A DNA stretch of 64,000 nt from Bacillus sp. UNC438CL73TsuS30 (GTDB taxonomy: Bacteria; Bacillota; Bacilli; Bacillales; Cytobacillaceae), in NCBI RefSeq assembly GCF_000482325.1, contig NZ_KI535296.1:138854-202853 (forward strand), read 5' to 3'. Within the stretch, counting starts at the first letter, position 1; each line of letters starts with the position of its first letter. The notes beneath the pieces are model-generated. The model ran no database searches and was not told the origin of the DNA. It was given only the letters and a program-made list of their open reading frames with translations. This document shows positions 33,992-42,319 of this stretch, piece by piece. The position numbers were made by a program, and so were the translations under genes.

Positions 33992-34042
33992 AAAAACATC
34001 CTCTATTTCCTGTTTTAACCAGGTACATAGAGGATGTTTTTT
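33991..34042. terminator. Bidirectional terminator between accC-like and kipR
   Basis: Stem AAAAAACATCCTCTAT/ATAGAGGATGTTTTTT with a 20-base loop, in the convergent gap. Confidence 0.88.
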
Positions 34043-34799
34043 ATGTCTGGCTATAACCCAGCCGTTTAGAAATTTCTTCTGTTGCTGCTTTTATTTTTTC
34101 GGAGAAAATCCGGATGTTTTCATTTTGGTAATTGGCTTCAATTCCTGCAATACTCATGCCGGCAATAACGTCACCTTTATGGTCGAAAATCGGTGCCGCA
34201 ATCGCAGCCGTGTGATCCTCTAACTCCGAATAACTAATCGTATACCCATTTTCCTGTGCTTGGCGAATCGTCCTCAACAGCTCGCTCTTATCGGTAATCG
34301 TTCCCTTTGCAAAAGATTTAAACTCTGCTGAATCCAAATAGCTTTGAATTTCTTGCTCGGGTAAAAAAGATAAAATCGTACGAGCACAAGCACCCGCATA
34401 CAACGGGCTCCTTCTGCCGATGGCGGTATATAAACGAACCTTCTGGTTTGTATCAATTTTTTCTATATAGATTGCCTCTTCGCCTTGCTTGACAATCAGG
34501 TTGATCGCCTCCCCTACATCATCATGCAGCTCCTGCATAATTGGATAGGCAATTTTTCGGATATCTAGTCTTGATGAAACGAGGTGACCAAACTTAAGAA
34601 AGAGCAGCCCTAAGCGATATTTGTTATCCGGCCCCTTTTCTAAAAACTCCATTTCTTCTAAGGACATTAACATTCGATAAACGGAAGTTTTCGGAATCCC
34701 TGATAAATCAATCATTTCTTGAAAGGTTAAGGCCGCATGATCTTTAAATAAATTTAAAATATCCATTGAACGGACAACCGTTTTATTTTTATGATTCAT
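34041..34799 (-). CDS. kipR: IclR-family regulator KipR
   Basis: Transcription factor of 252 residues, like B. subtilis KipR (250). N-terminal winged helix at about 5-65 (ALTFQEMIDLSGIPKTSVYRML), then an IclR ligand-binding domain at about 75-250 with the metabolite loop motifs GRRSPLYAGACARTIL and TISYSELEDHTAAIAAPIFD. It is convergent with accC-like rather than part of the operon, and probably represses the divergent pxp promoters through the AGTTCC-7-GGAA palindromes at 30231 and 30410; that link is inference. Confidence 0.88.
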   Translation of the reverse strand: MNHKNKTVVRSMDILNLFKDHAALTFQEMIDLSGIPKTSVYRMLMSLEEMEFLEKGPDNKYRLGLLFLKFGHLVSSRLDIRKIAYPIMQELHDDVGEAINLIVKQGEEAIYIEKIDTNQKVRLYTAIGRRSPLYAGACARTILSFLPEQEIQSYLDSAEFKSFAKGTITDKSELLRTIRQAQENGYTISYSELEDHTAAIAAPIFDHKGDVIAGMSIAGIEANYQNENIRIFSEKIKAATEEISKRLGYSQT

Positions 34800-34857
34800 A
34801 GTGTTACTCCTTTTAAAAATAAGGATTTGTTAAAGAACAATGTTGATTTTTACAAAA

Positions 34858-34920
34858 GTTGATTGGAGCGGAAGGTGCGACACTCCCGTGGAAAGCGTGC
34901 ATCCTGGAGCGGAAATCAAC
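34858..34920. repeat. Shortened Bacillus-type interspersed repeat (GGAGCGGAA element)
   Basis: Short element bounded by GTTGATT and AATCAAC inverted ends, each next to GGAGCGGAA, with GTGCGACACTCCCGTGGAAAGCG between. Longer copies of this element (typically over 100 bp with a GC-rich centre) are common in Bacillus genomes. Only about 63 bp remain here, so the middle has been deleted. The rest of the 34800-35217 gap contains nothing else that I can name. Confidence 0.65.
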
Positions 34921-35217
34921 AACAAAGTTTAACACAGCCAAAAATATAGGTATAAGCTGCTTTTCTATTATAATAACAAATTTGTGGCAGGGATTGTAAG
35001 TGGAATCAACAATATTCGTCTCGGTGCCTCATAAGCTAATATATACGTCTTAGGTCTTAGTCTTTTTTACATTTCCAGGTCAATGGAAAGCAGGATTTTT
35101 TTCGTGTATTGTTGAAATATGGAAGAGCAGTACATGATTTTTACAATAGAATGAAACATTCCTTCCATGTTGCTCGTATGAATAAGGAGGACTATTAAGG
35201 TCAGGAGTCGATTTAAC

Positions 35218-35874
35218 ATGAACCCAATCATTTCGTTGATTATTCGATCGTTTGTCGCCGTACCGATGACGGTTATTGTTTGGCTGATTAGCAATTTTGC
35301 GTTTAACCAACCCTTCCTGCTTTCCAGTGCATTTGCGATTGCTGCTGGGGTGATCACACATTTATTCCTTGGCTTGTATATGCAAACACGATTTTTAAAA
35401 AAGCATCGGTTAACTCGAAAAGAATATTTATATATTATGAAAAATCTATCAGAGGCCAAGCGGAAAATTCGCCGCTTGAATAAGGCGCTTTTTGGAGTCC
35501 GCGATATTACTTCGGTTAAACAAAGAATTGAAATCCATCGCATCGCAAAAAAAATATATAAGATCACAATGAAAGAACCGAAACGCTTTTATAAAGCAGA
35601 GCCCTTTTATTTTTCCCATCTAGACTCCGTGGTAGAGCTCTCTGAAACCTACGGATTTCTCTCAACACAGCCGAAAAAGAATGCGGAACTAGAACGGTCG
35701 TTAGCTGAGACGAGGAGAACGGTAAATGAATTGAACAAAACCTTGGAAGAGGACTTGTATAAGCTGATTTCCGATGATATCGATCATTTAAATTTTGAAA
35801 TTGATGTGGCGAAACACACGATTAAGAAGGAAAAGGAAGCAAAATTCGATGATGAAAACAGGTGGTTGAAATGA
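35218..35874 (+). CDS. xpaC: XpaC-family membrane protein
   Basis: Protein of 218 residues. Two N-terminal membrane helices (about 3-22 and 28-52), then a basic, coiled-coil-like cytoplasmic region (KRKIRRLNKALFGVRD). The family is named for hydrolysis of a chromogenic phosphate (5-bromo-4-chloroindolyl phosphate) in B. subtilis; a true catalytic function is unproved. AGGAG lies upstream of the ATG. It overlaps telA/yaaN by the ATGA tetranucleotide at 35871, so the pair is coupled as in B. subtilis xpaC-yaaN. Confidence 0.9.
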   Translation: MNPIISLIIRSFVAVPMTVIVWLISNFAFNQPFLLSSAFAIAAGVITHLFLGLYMQTRFLKKHRLTRKEYLYIMKNLSEAKRKIRRLNKALFGVRDITSVKQRIEIHRIAKKIYKITMKEPKRFYKAEPFYFSHLDSVVELSETYGFLSTQPKKNAELERSLAETRRTVNELNKTLEEDLYKLISDDIDHLNFEIDVAKHTIKKEKEAKFDDENRWLK

Positions 35875-37049
35875 ACGAAAACAATGTAAATAAAACGGGA
35901 AATTTATTAGACGACATTCTCGCCGATCCATTTGGCGACCTAGAAACCTCCCCGGTGCAAAAAGCTGTCCTTCAGAAGACTCAGTCAGATGACAGGCCGG
36001 TAAAACTCATTGATGTCATCCCCGAGGAAAATCGGGCAAGGGCTTATCAGATTGCCGAGCAAATTGACCCGGCCAACCACCAGGCGATGATTTTATATGG
36101 CACGCAGGCACAAGGGAAGCTGCTATCCTTTTCCCATGCTATGCTTGAACATGTTCAAAAAAAGGATGTCGGAGAAATCGGCGAAATTATCAATGATCTA
36201 ATGAAGCACCTAAACCAGGTGAATCCGGATGAACTAAAGGAGGGCAAGCCGTCCTTTTTTGCCCGTATGTTCGGAAAAATTTCAAGCTCGATGCAAGAGG
36301 TGCTTTCCAAATATCAAAAAACGGGGGCACAAATTGATCGTATTACCGTAAAACTAGAGCGGAGCAAAAATGTGCTGATGTCGGATATCAAATTGCTTGA
36401 GCAGCTTTATGAAACCAACAAAGAATACTTTCATGCGTTAAATGTGTATATTGCCGCAGGGGAGATCAAGCTAGAGGAAATGCATGAAAAAACTATTCCA
36501 CAGCTGCGTATAGCAGCCGAGGCAACCAATGATCAGATGAAATTCCAGGAGGTCAATGATATGCTCCAATTCGCTGATCGTTTGGATAAACGCTTATACG
36601 ATTTAAAGCTGAGCCGTGAAATCACGATTCAGAGTGCACCGCAAATTCGCTTGATTCAAAATACAAACCAAGCTCTAGTGGAAAAAATCCAGTCTTCGAT
36701 TGTAACGGCGATTCCGCTTTGGAAGAATCAAGTGGCGATCGCTTTGACGCTAATCCGACAGCGCCACGCAGTTGAGGCCCAAAAACAGGTTTCCAAGACG
36801 ACCAATGAGCTATTGCTAAAAAATGCCGAAATGCTGAAAACCAATACGATTGAAACCGCCAAAGAAAACGAACGTGGCCTCGTCGACATCGAAACCTTAA
36901 AGAAAACCCAAGAAAGCCTGATCACAACGTTGGAAGAAACCATGCGCATCCAAGAAGAAGGCCGCAACAAACGCCGCATTGCCGAACAAGAACTCGCTGC
37001 TATGGAAAATGACCTAAGAATAAAACTCCTTGAAATAAGAGGGAAATAA
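35871..37049 (+). CDS. yaaN: TelA/YaaN-family toxic anion resistance protein
   Basis: Cytoplasmic protein of 392 residues, almost wholly alpha-helical with long coiled coils, matching TelA (tellurite and cell-envelope stress) and YaaN. Motifs include IGEIINDLMKHLNQVNPDEL, FFARMFGKISSSMQEVLSK, and LYETNKEYFHALNVYIAAGE. ATG 35871 (AGGTGG upstream) is preferred over GTG 35862. In many bacteria TelA-type proteins accompany XpaC in envelope stress responses; biochemical role unclear. Followed by type A5 hairpin 3 bases past the stop. Confidence 0.9.
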   Translation: MNENNVNKTGNLLDDILADPFGDLETSPVQKAVLQKTQSDDRPVKLIDVIPEENRARAYQIAEQIDPANHQAMILYGTQAQGKLLSFSHAMLEHVQKKDVGEIGEIINDLMKHLNQVNPDELKEGKPSFFARMFGKISSSMQEVLSKYQKTGAQIDRITVKLERSKNVLMSDIKLLEQLYETNKEYFHALNVYIAAGEIKLEEMHEKTIPQLRIAAEATNDQMKFQEVNDMLQFADRLDKRLYDLKLSREITIQSAPQIRLIQNTNQALVEKIQSSIVTAIPLWKNQVAIALTLIRQRHAVEAQKQVSKTTNELLLKNAEMLKTNTIETAKENERGLVDIETLKKTQESLITTLEETMRIQEEGRNKRRIAEQELAAMENDLRIKLLEIRGK

Positions 37050-37051
37050 CA

Positions 37052-37099
37052 TTCGACAAAAATCGGGTGGTGCCAGGCACCACTCGATTTTTGTCGAAT
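37052..37099. repeat. Type A palindromic element A5 (two-way terminator form)
   Basis: Arms ATTCGACAAAAATCGGGTGG and its complement with one mismatch, core GGTGCCAGGCACC, located exactly between the convergent telA stop (37049) and the M15 lipoprotein stop (37109). It is the only type A copy in the right half of the window. Confidence 0.88.
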
Positions 37100-37108
37100 T
37101 TCCCTCCG

Positions 37109-37945
37109 CTATTTGTTTACCGGTGTCGCATTATAATATTCTTCTAACGTAATTCCCTTGTCCATAATCTTGGTGGCAATTTCTTTGCCCACGTAACGGA
37201 TATGCCAAGGTTCGTATTGGTAGCCGGTTATTGCTTCTTTGCCTTTAGGATAACGGATGATAAAGCCGTACTCTGCTACATGCTTCTCCAGCCAAATGGC
37301 TTCTTTTGTTCCGCCGAAGCAATCAGAGGCAGCGCATTTTCCGTCTCCCCCGGTCACATCAATTGAAAGCCCTGTTTCATGCTCGCTCGTGCCCGGCAGC
37401 GCACTGTAAGTCCGTGCCTTTTCATATCCATCCCGATTCACATAGGTACTAAATAAAGCAACTTGGGTAACGTGTGAACGATAGGCCGACACACCTAACA
37501 GAATCACTCCATCCTTCTTCGCCCCTGCAAACAGCTTTTGCAGTGCATCGGCTGCTTCCTTGCGCATTTTTCGCTTATCCGATCCCACTGGCGCCCCGAC
37601 AAAATCAACTTTTGTAGCAACTAAGTCCTTCGGATTATAGTTATCCGGGAGTTTATTTTGCTTGTTTACTAAGACCGGAATACTCTCCGGATTTGACACC
37701 GTCTGGATGCTGTCGCCCTTCGGTTTTTTTACCGTAGATTTTTTAGGGCTTTCTGTTTTATTTTGGTTTTGCTGATCCGGTTTTGTTCCAGTATTTGTAT
37801 CGGTTTTTGGAGGAGTCGTTTGCTCCGTCTTCGCTTGATTTGTTTCCTTTGGCTTTTGTTCTGCATTCTGGCCAGTAAAGCTGCAGGCTGCTAAAGAAAA
37901 CGTTAGGACAAAACAACATGCTCCTGTTGATAATAATTTAAACAT
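37109..37945 (-). CDS. VanY/YodJ-like D,D-carboxypeptidase lipoprotein (M15B)
   Basis: Lipoprotein peptidase, 278 residues from ATG 37945 (AAGGAAGTT upstream; an in-frame opening at 37987 has no such site). Lipobox LAAC; a long Lys/Thr/Pro/Gln linker (about 25-85); then an M15 zinc domain with SEHETGLSIDVTGG and EPWHIRYVG ligand motifs, complete for the family. The likely reaction is removal of the terminal D-Ala from peptidoglycan stem peptides. B. subtilis YodJ has the same layout. Confidence 0.9.
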   Translation of the reverse strand: MFKLLSTGACCFVLTFSLAACSFTGQNAEQKPKETNQAKTEQTTPPKTDTNTGTKPDQQNQNKTESPKKSTVKKPKGDSIQTVSNPESIPVLVNKQNKLPDNYNPKDLVATKVDFVGAPVGSDKRKMRKEAADALQKLFAGAKKDGVILLGVSAYRSHVTQVALFSTYVNRDGYEKARTYSALPGTSEHETGLSIDVTGGDGKCAASDCFGGTKEAIWLEKHVAEYGFIIRYPKGKEAITGYQYEPWHIRYVGKEIATKIMDKGITLEEYYNATPVNK

Positions 37946-38253
37946 TTCAAAACTTCCTTTTTTATAAAATGATACAAGAGAGCTCACAAAAAATGCCCCT
38001 ATGTTTTTTGACGATCATAAAAATACGAAGTTACAACCTTGTGAAAAAGATATCTGTAACCGTGACGCCATTCTCTAGAATAACAAAAATATCAGCTAGT
38101 TTAAATGGAAATTTCTAAGGAATTAGACTCAAATATAGAGTGGAATTCTCGACATAAACCCTGACCCATGACCTGATTTCCTTTGTCCTTTTTATAAAAT
38201 TTGGTATCATGAAGTTGGACGATTTTGCCAGTAGATACACTTTGGAGGCTCAT

Positions 38254-39399
38254 ATGGAGAAAATTAAGGTAATGACCGTTTTTGGAACAAGACCGGAAGC
38301 CATAAAAATGGCTCCCCTTGTAAAGGAACTTGAGAAAAATAATGAACAAATCCAATCAATCGTGACGGTAACAGCACAGCACCGGGAAATGCTGGACCAG
38401 GTTTTACATATTTTTCAGATCACGCCCGATTATGATTTAAACATAATGAAAGCGAGGCAGTCACTGATTGATGTGACAACCCGCAGTTTAGAAGGCTTAA
38501 ATGAAGTATTTCAAGAAGTGAAGCCGGATATTGTCCTTGTTCATGGCGATACAACGACCACTTTTGTTGCCAGCCTTGCTGCCTTCTATCATTCAATTCC
38601 AATTGGACATGTGGAGGCTGGACTGCGGACAAGGAATAAATATTCACCATATCCGGAGGAAATGAACCGCCAACTGACGGGAGTCTTGGCCGACCTGCAT
38701 TTTGCACCGACAGCTCAGTCCAAACAAAACCTACTAATCGAAAATAAAAAAGAAGAAGCTATTTTTGTCACCGGAAATACGGCTATTGATGCGCTAAGCA
38801 CGACGGTGAAAAAAGATTACTCCCATCCAGTTCTAGAACTACTAGGAAGCAGCCGTTTGGTGTTAATGACGGCCCATCGCCGTGAAAATACCGGTAAGCC
38901 GATGGAAAATATGTTCACCGCCATCAGAAGATTGGTTGAAAAACACGAAGATATCCAGGTTGTCTATCCGGTTCATATGAATCCGGTAGTCCGTGAAATT
39001 GCTGGCCGAATTTTAGGTGAGAATAATCGAATTCACTTAATTGAACCACTTGATGTGATTGATTTCCATAATTTTGCTTCAAGAGCGTACTTAATTTTAA
39101 CCGACTCAGGAGGTGTGCAGGAGGAAGCACCGTCATTAGGGGTACCCGTTCTCGTTTTACGTGATACAACCGAGCGTCCGGAAGGAGTCGAAGCGGGGAC
39201 CTTAAAGCTTGCCGGAACTGAGGAGGAAACGATTTTTCAGCTTGCCGACGAACTATTAACTGACCAGCAGGCCCATGATAAAATGGCGAAGGCGTCAAAC
39301 CCATACGGAGACGGCCATGCCTCCGAACGAATTGTCGAAGCAATTCTTTATCATTTTGGTGTTAAAAAGGGAAGACCGGTTAACCTGGGTGAAAATTAA
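38254..39399 (+). CDS. mnaA: UDP-N-acetylglucosamine 2-epimerase MnaA
   Basis: Cytoplasmic enzyme of 381 residues converting UDP-GlcNAc to UDP-ManNAc for wall teichoic acid linkage units. Motifs: VMTVFGTRPEAIKMAPL, VHGDTTTTFVASLAAFY, GHVEAGLRT, PEEMNRQL, TAHRRENTG and LTDSGGVQEEAPSLG. ATG 38254 with TTGGAGG upstream is preferred over ATG 38209. Downstream is a VOC gene 55 bases on. Confidence 0.94.
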   Translation: MEKIKVMTVFGTRPEAIKMAPLVKELEKNNEQIQSIVTVTAQHREMLDQVLHIFQITPDYDLNIMKARQSLIDVTTRSLEGLNEVFQEVKPDIVLVHGDTTTTFVASLAAFYHSIPIGHVEAGLRTRNKYSPYPEEMNRQLTGVLADLHFAPTAQSKQNLLIENKKEEAIFVTGNTAIDALSTTVKKDYSHPVLELLGSSRLVLMTAHRRENTGKPMENMFTAIRRLVEKHEDIQVVYPVHMNPVVREIAGRILGENNRIHLIEPLDVIDFHNFASRAYLILTDSGGVQEEAPSLGVPVLVLRDTTERPEGVEAGTLKLAGTEEETIFQLADELLTDQQAHDKMAKASNPYGDGHASERIVEAILYHFGVKKGRPVNLGEN

Positions 39400-39454
39400 T
39401 TACCCTTGTCTTTTGACAGGGGTTTTCTATGTATAAAAATCATGAGGTGTCTTA

Positions 39455-39844
39455 ATGAATTTATTAAAAATCCACCATGTTGCCATTATTTGTTCAGATT
39501 ATCAAAAATCAAAAGATTTTTATGTCCGAATCTTAGGGTTGACTCCTAAAAATGAGGTGTATCGATCAGAACGGAACTCCTATAAGTTAGACCTTGAGGT
39601 GAATGGCGACTACCAAATCGAGCTGTTTTCCTTTCCAGACCCGCCAGCCCGCCCGAGTTATCCGGAGGCAGCAGGGCTAAGACATCTTGCCTTTGAAGTA
39701 GGGGGAATTGAGCAGGCTGTCCACTATTTAAACGAACAAAAGGTGGAAGTGGAGGCAATTCGGGTCGACCCGCTGACAAATAAGAAGTTTACCTTTTTTG
39801 CTGATCCCGATGGACTTCCAATTGAGCTCTATGAAAGAGGATAG
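39455..39844 (+). CDS. VOC-family metalloprotein (GloA2/YaeR type)
   Basis: Protein of 129 residues with the beta-alpha-beta-beta-beta vicinal oxygen chelate fold repeated twice. Metal ligands are seen as His in KIHHVAIICSD, Glu in DYQIELFSF, His in GLRHLAFEV and Glu in LPIELYERG, all present. Matches the SMU1112c/YaeR subgroup of glyoxalase-like proteins. Substrate unknown. It follows mnaA on the same strand by 55 bases, probably not functionally linked. Confidence 0.85.
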   Translation: MNLLKIHHVAIICSDYQKSKDFYVRILGLTPKNEVYRSERNSYKLDLEVNGDYQIELFSFPDPPARPSYPEAAGLRHLAFEVGGIEQAVHYLNEQKVEVEAIRVDPLTNKKFTFFADPDGLPIELYERG

Positions 39845-40094
39845 GCCTTTTTCCCCTTTAAAACGCTTACATGTTGGAATATATTAGTGATAACACATCA
39901 TCGTACGAAACGGCAAACCCATTGAAAAATGGTGACGCAAAACTAGAGGGGCTAATGTTTTTTATAAAAGAAAAGCCAACCCACGCTGCAAAGGATACTA
40001 CTTTTCTCTTGCTAAAAATAATGCCAGCCAGTTACCGAACACGAACACGAACACTCCTGCGATTTTGTGTAAAACAAAAAGGGAGGCCATATGT

Positions 40095-40268
40095 GTGAAA
40101 AATTTTATCACCAAAGGAAAGTATTATTGGCATTTATTTCAGTACCGCCACAATGAACTGCTTCAGCAGGACTGTCTCTGCGAGGAGCTAAAATCAAAAT
40201 TAAAGGTTAAAGCCATCTACCACAACAGTAAGGCCGTTGAACTAGCACACCAATGTGATGAAGCTTAA
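40095..40268 (+). CDS. Small hypothetical protein, 57 residues
   Basis: From GTG 40095 the frame reads MKNFITKGKYYWHLFQYRHN and continues to CDEA. GGGAGG lies 8 bases upstream, and a strong hairpin follows 13 bases after the stop, so it looks like a real small gene. Basic, with two Cys close together (DCLCEEL), no membrane segment. Family not recognised. An overlapping ATG at 40091 in another frame gives only 21 residues. Confidence 0.6.
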   Translation: MKNFITKGKYYWHLFQYRHNELLQQDCLCEELKSKLKVKAIYHNSKAVELAHQCDEA

Positions 40269-40275
40269 TCTTTAC

Positions 40276-40305
40276 AAAAAAGCCTAGGAAAATATCCTAG
40301 GCTTT
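40276..40305 (+). terminator. Hairpin terminator after the 57-residue gene
   Basis: Stem AGCCTAGGA/TCCTAGGCT with A-rich left and T-poor right side; also could serve the minus-strand gene at 40358. Confidence 0.7.
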
Positions 40306-40357
40306 CAGTAGGTTTATTAAAAACGACTGTTTAACATTGAGATTTGTCGGTTAATCA

Positions 40358-40528
40358 TTAAAAATCAAACTTCTGAACAAAATTACAATTAGAGCAGGCC
40401 CGGCCAATCAGCCGATGGGTTTTGGCGTTTTCGTAATAAATTTCTTCTAATCCACATACAGGGCATTCGATAATGTGGAAAATTTGTCTTTCTCCTAAGA
40501 TTGCATCCAACAAAAATTCAAAGTGCAC
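40358..40528 (-). CDS. Small zinc-ribbon protein, 56 residues
   Basis: Short protein starting at GTG 40528 (MHFEFLLDAILG) with GGGGGCGG upstream. Two Cys pairs, CPVCG and CSNC, separated by 22 residues, form a zinc-ribbon; the C-terminus is aromatic and basic (FVQKFDF). Such one-domain ribbons occur in many Bacillus genomes without known function. An alternative upstream TTG at 40543 lies inside the ribosome-binding region. Confidence 0.7.
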   Translation of the reverse strand: MHFEFLLDAILGERQIFHIIECPVCGLEEIYYENAKTHRLIGRACSNCNFVQKFDF

Positions 40529-40724
40529 GCTAACCGCCCCCAAATCTAACTTTTCTCTACCATAACAAATACTAGATGAGAGATTAGAAGAATATTGTCA
40601 GATGAGAGCAAAATTTTTTCGACAACATCTGAGACGGAAAGAAAGCCGGCCCACTGGACCAGCCATCCTTCATCAATTTTGGGGGAGGGGTTAAAACTAA
40701 TTTTCAAATCTTTTCGACTGCCTA

Positions 40725-41801
40725 TTAATGTTTAGCTGTATCAGGTTGTGCAGGCAGTTTACCATCTTTCGTAACAATTAATTTAGCAACTGAACCTTTC
40801 ATCGCCTGATCAAATTGGTGTGACAATACTGAGTATGTTCCTTCTTCTACTACAGTAAATTCCACGACTGCCCCGCCGCTAGCAGGGATCATGACAGATT
40901 GCATTCCTTTAAGGTGGTTATATGTGTTACCATCAAGATATACATCATCAAATACTGTACCTACAACGTGGAAGCTAACAGGTTGTGACATACCTACATT
41001 TTCAAAGTATAAACGAACCTTATCGCCAACTTTCGCAACGAATGGAGTATCGCCAACTTTACCATTTGCGAGTTCCCGAACATTCATCGTATAGTGAGAA
41101 GGATTTCCATTCTTCATGTCTTCGGCATTGCCGCTATCAAACCATTCGTTATTAACCACTACATACTCTTTATCTACTTTATTAGGATAAGGATTTGCAT
41201 TATCTTTAACAATGATGGTACCAACCATACCATTCGCAATATGCATCATAACGGGAGCAGTACCACAGTGATACATAAATACTCCGACATTGCTTGCTTT
41301 ATAAGTGAAAGTACCTTTTTCATTCGGTTTGACATCAGCAAAATTCTTAGTCGGTGAAGTATGCACAGCATGGAAGTCCATTGAGTGATTTACAGTTGGG
41401 TCATGATTCTCTAATGTAAAGTTGATTGTATCGCCTTTATTCACAATAACAACCGGTCCGGGAGCTTCGCCATTGAATGTCCAAGCTTTATATAATACAT
41501 CTGGTGCAACTTGCACATCTGTTACGGTTGATGTCATGGTTACATTAACCTCATGCTTACCAATACGTTTAATTTTAACTGGTGTAGCTTTTTCGTTCAT
41601 ATTTTTCTGAGTAGGCAGGATCGTATTTTCATTCACATATTTACCATGGCTCATATTTTCCATAGTATCATGGTTTGCAGAAGTACTTACTTGTGGAGTC
41701 TTATTGGCGTTTTTTTCAAGTTTCAAGTTCGTCGTATTACAAGCACTTAATACCAACATGGAAGTCATCATCACCGCTGCAACTTTTCCCACTTTTTTCA
41801 T
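40725..41801 (-). CDS. nirK: Copper-containing nitrite reductase NirK, lipoprotein
   Basis: Denitrification enzyme reducing nitrite to nitric oxide, 358 residues, two cupredoxin domains. A lipobox LSAC (Cys21) anchors it outside the membrane, as in other Gram-positive NirK. Copper ligands of both sites are recognisable: type 1 His in NHSMDFH, Cys in YHCG, His in PVMMH, Met in ANGM; type 2 His in MDFH, His in YHC and His in LSHQFD. The active-site Asp (MDFH) and His (SFHVVG) are also kept. The linker before the domain is His/Met-rich (SANHDTMENMSHG), perhaps for copper loading. No nor or nos genes are nearby, and a weak FNR-like box lies upstream. Confidence 0.9.
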   Translation of the reverse strand: MKKVGKVAAVMMTSMLVLSACNTTNLKLEKNANKTPQVSTSANHDTMENMSHGKYVNENTILPTQKNMNEKATPVKIKRIGKHEVNVTMTSTVTDVQVAPDVLYKAWTFNGEAPGPVVIVNKGDTINFTLENHDPTVNHSMDFHAVHTSPTKNFADVKPNEKGTFTYKASNVGVFMYHCGTAPVMMHIANGMVGTIIVKDNANPYPNKVDKEYVVVNNEWFDSGNAEDMKNGNPSHYTMNVRELANGKVGDTPFVAKVGDKVRLYFENVGMSQPVSFHVVGTVFDDVYLDGNTYNHLKGMQSVMIPASGGAVVEFTVVEEGTYSVLSHQFDQAMKGSVAKLIVTKDGKLPAQPDTAKH

Positions 41802-41955
41802 TTTAATTCTCCTCCATTAAACTTCATTTTTTATAAAAAAGAATAGTTTTGTATGTCATAGTTAGTAGTCTCTAGCGCCTAATATCCTTGGCTTTTTTAA
41901 GCCGGTCATGTAATCTGATTACACTTTTATTCTATTCTCGGGGGGATGTGGCACG

Positions 41956-41971
41956 AGTGATGAAGGTCACT
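41956..41971. promoter_or_regulatory. Weak FNR/CRP-type box upstream of nirK
   Basis: AGTGATGAAGGTCACT, two 5-base half-sites with a 6-base spacer, matches the TGTGA-N6-TCACA layout except for the outermost base pair. It lies 155 bases before the nirK start, far for a class II activation site. Confidence 0.3.
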
Positions 41972-42112
41972 TAAAAAGAGGTGCCTAGTGAACAAATTGT
42001 GAAATGATGAGCAAGGTAAACATAGTGAAAAACATAGGTATATAGTTTGCGTGAATAAGCGATATTTGGGGCATTCTAATAGTGGAAAGTATAATAATTT
42101 GGAGGGATCAGT

Positions 42113-42259
42113 TTGAAAAAGGAACAGGATGAAACAAGTGAAGGTTTAAATCAAATATTTGAGGTAATCAATGCAAAAGGAGACACTGGGGAACTAAAGG
42201 AAATTGTCGAGAATAATGGAACAAATCCAAGTGAAAAACAAGATCAAGACGATGATTAA
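42113..42259 (+). CDS. Small acidic protein, 48 residues
   Basis: Starts at TTG 42113 with GGAGGG 6 bases upstream: MKKEQDETSEGLNQIFEVIN to the acidic end QDQDDD. A clean terminator lies directly after the stop. Hydrophilic, no Cys, no membrane segment. Family not recognised. Its position divergent from nirK suggests it may be transcribed from the same regulatory gap. Confidence 0.6.
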   Translation: MKKEQDETSEGLNQIFEVINAKGDTGELKEIVENNGTNPSEKQDQDDD

Positions 42260-42260
42260 A

Positions 42261-42289
42261 AAAAGCCCCCTTCTCGCAAAAGGGGGCTT
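42261..42289. terminator. Bidirectional intrinsic terminator
   Basis: Stem AGCCCCCTT/AAGGGGGCT with an A-run before it; shared by the 48-residue gene and the convergent GGDEF/HD-GYP gene. Confidence 0.85.
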
Positions 42290-42319
42290 CATGTTAGTTC
42301 TTTTGATCGCTGTGTCTTC

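Noticed and set aside
39871..40098. Plus-strand open frame of 75 codons
   Set aside because: No ribosome binding site, no protein-like composition; overlaps the start region of the 57-residue gene.
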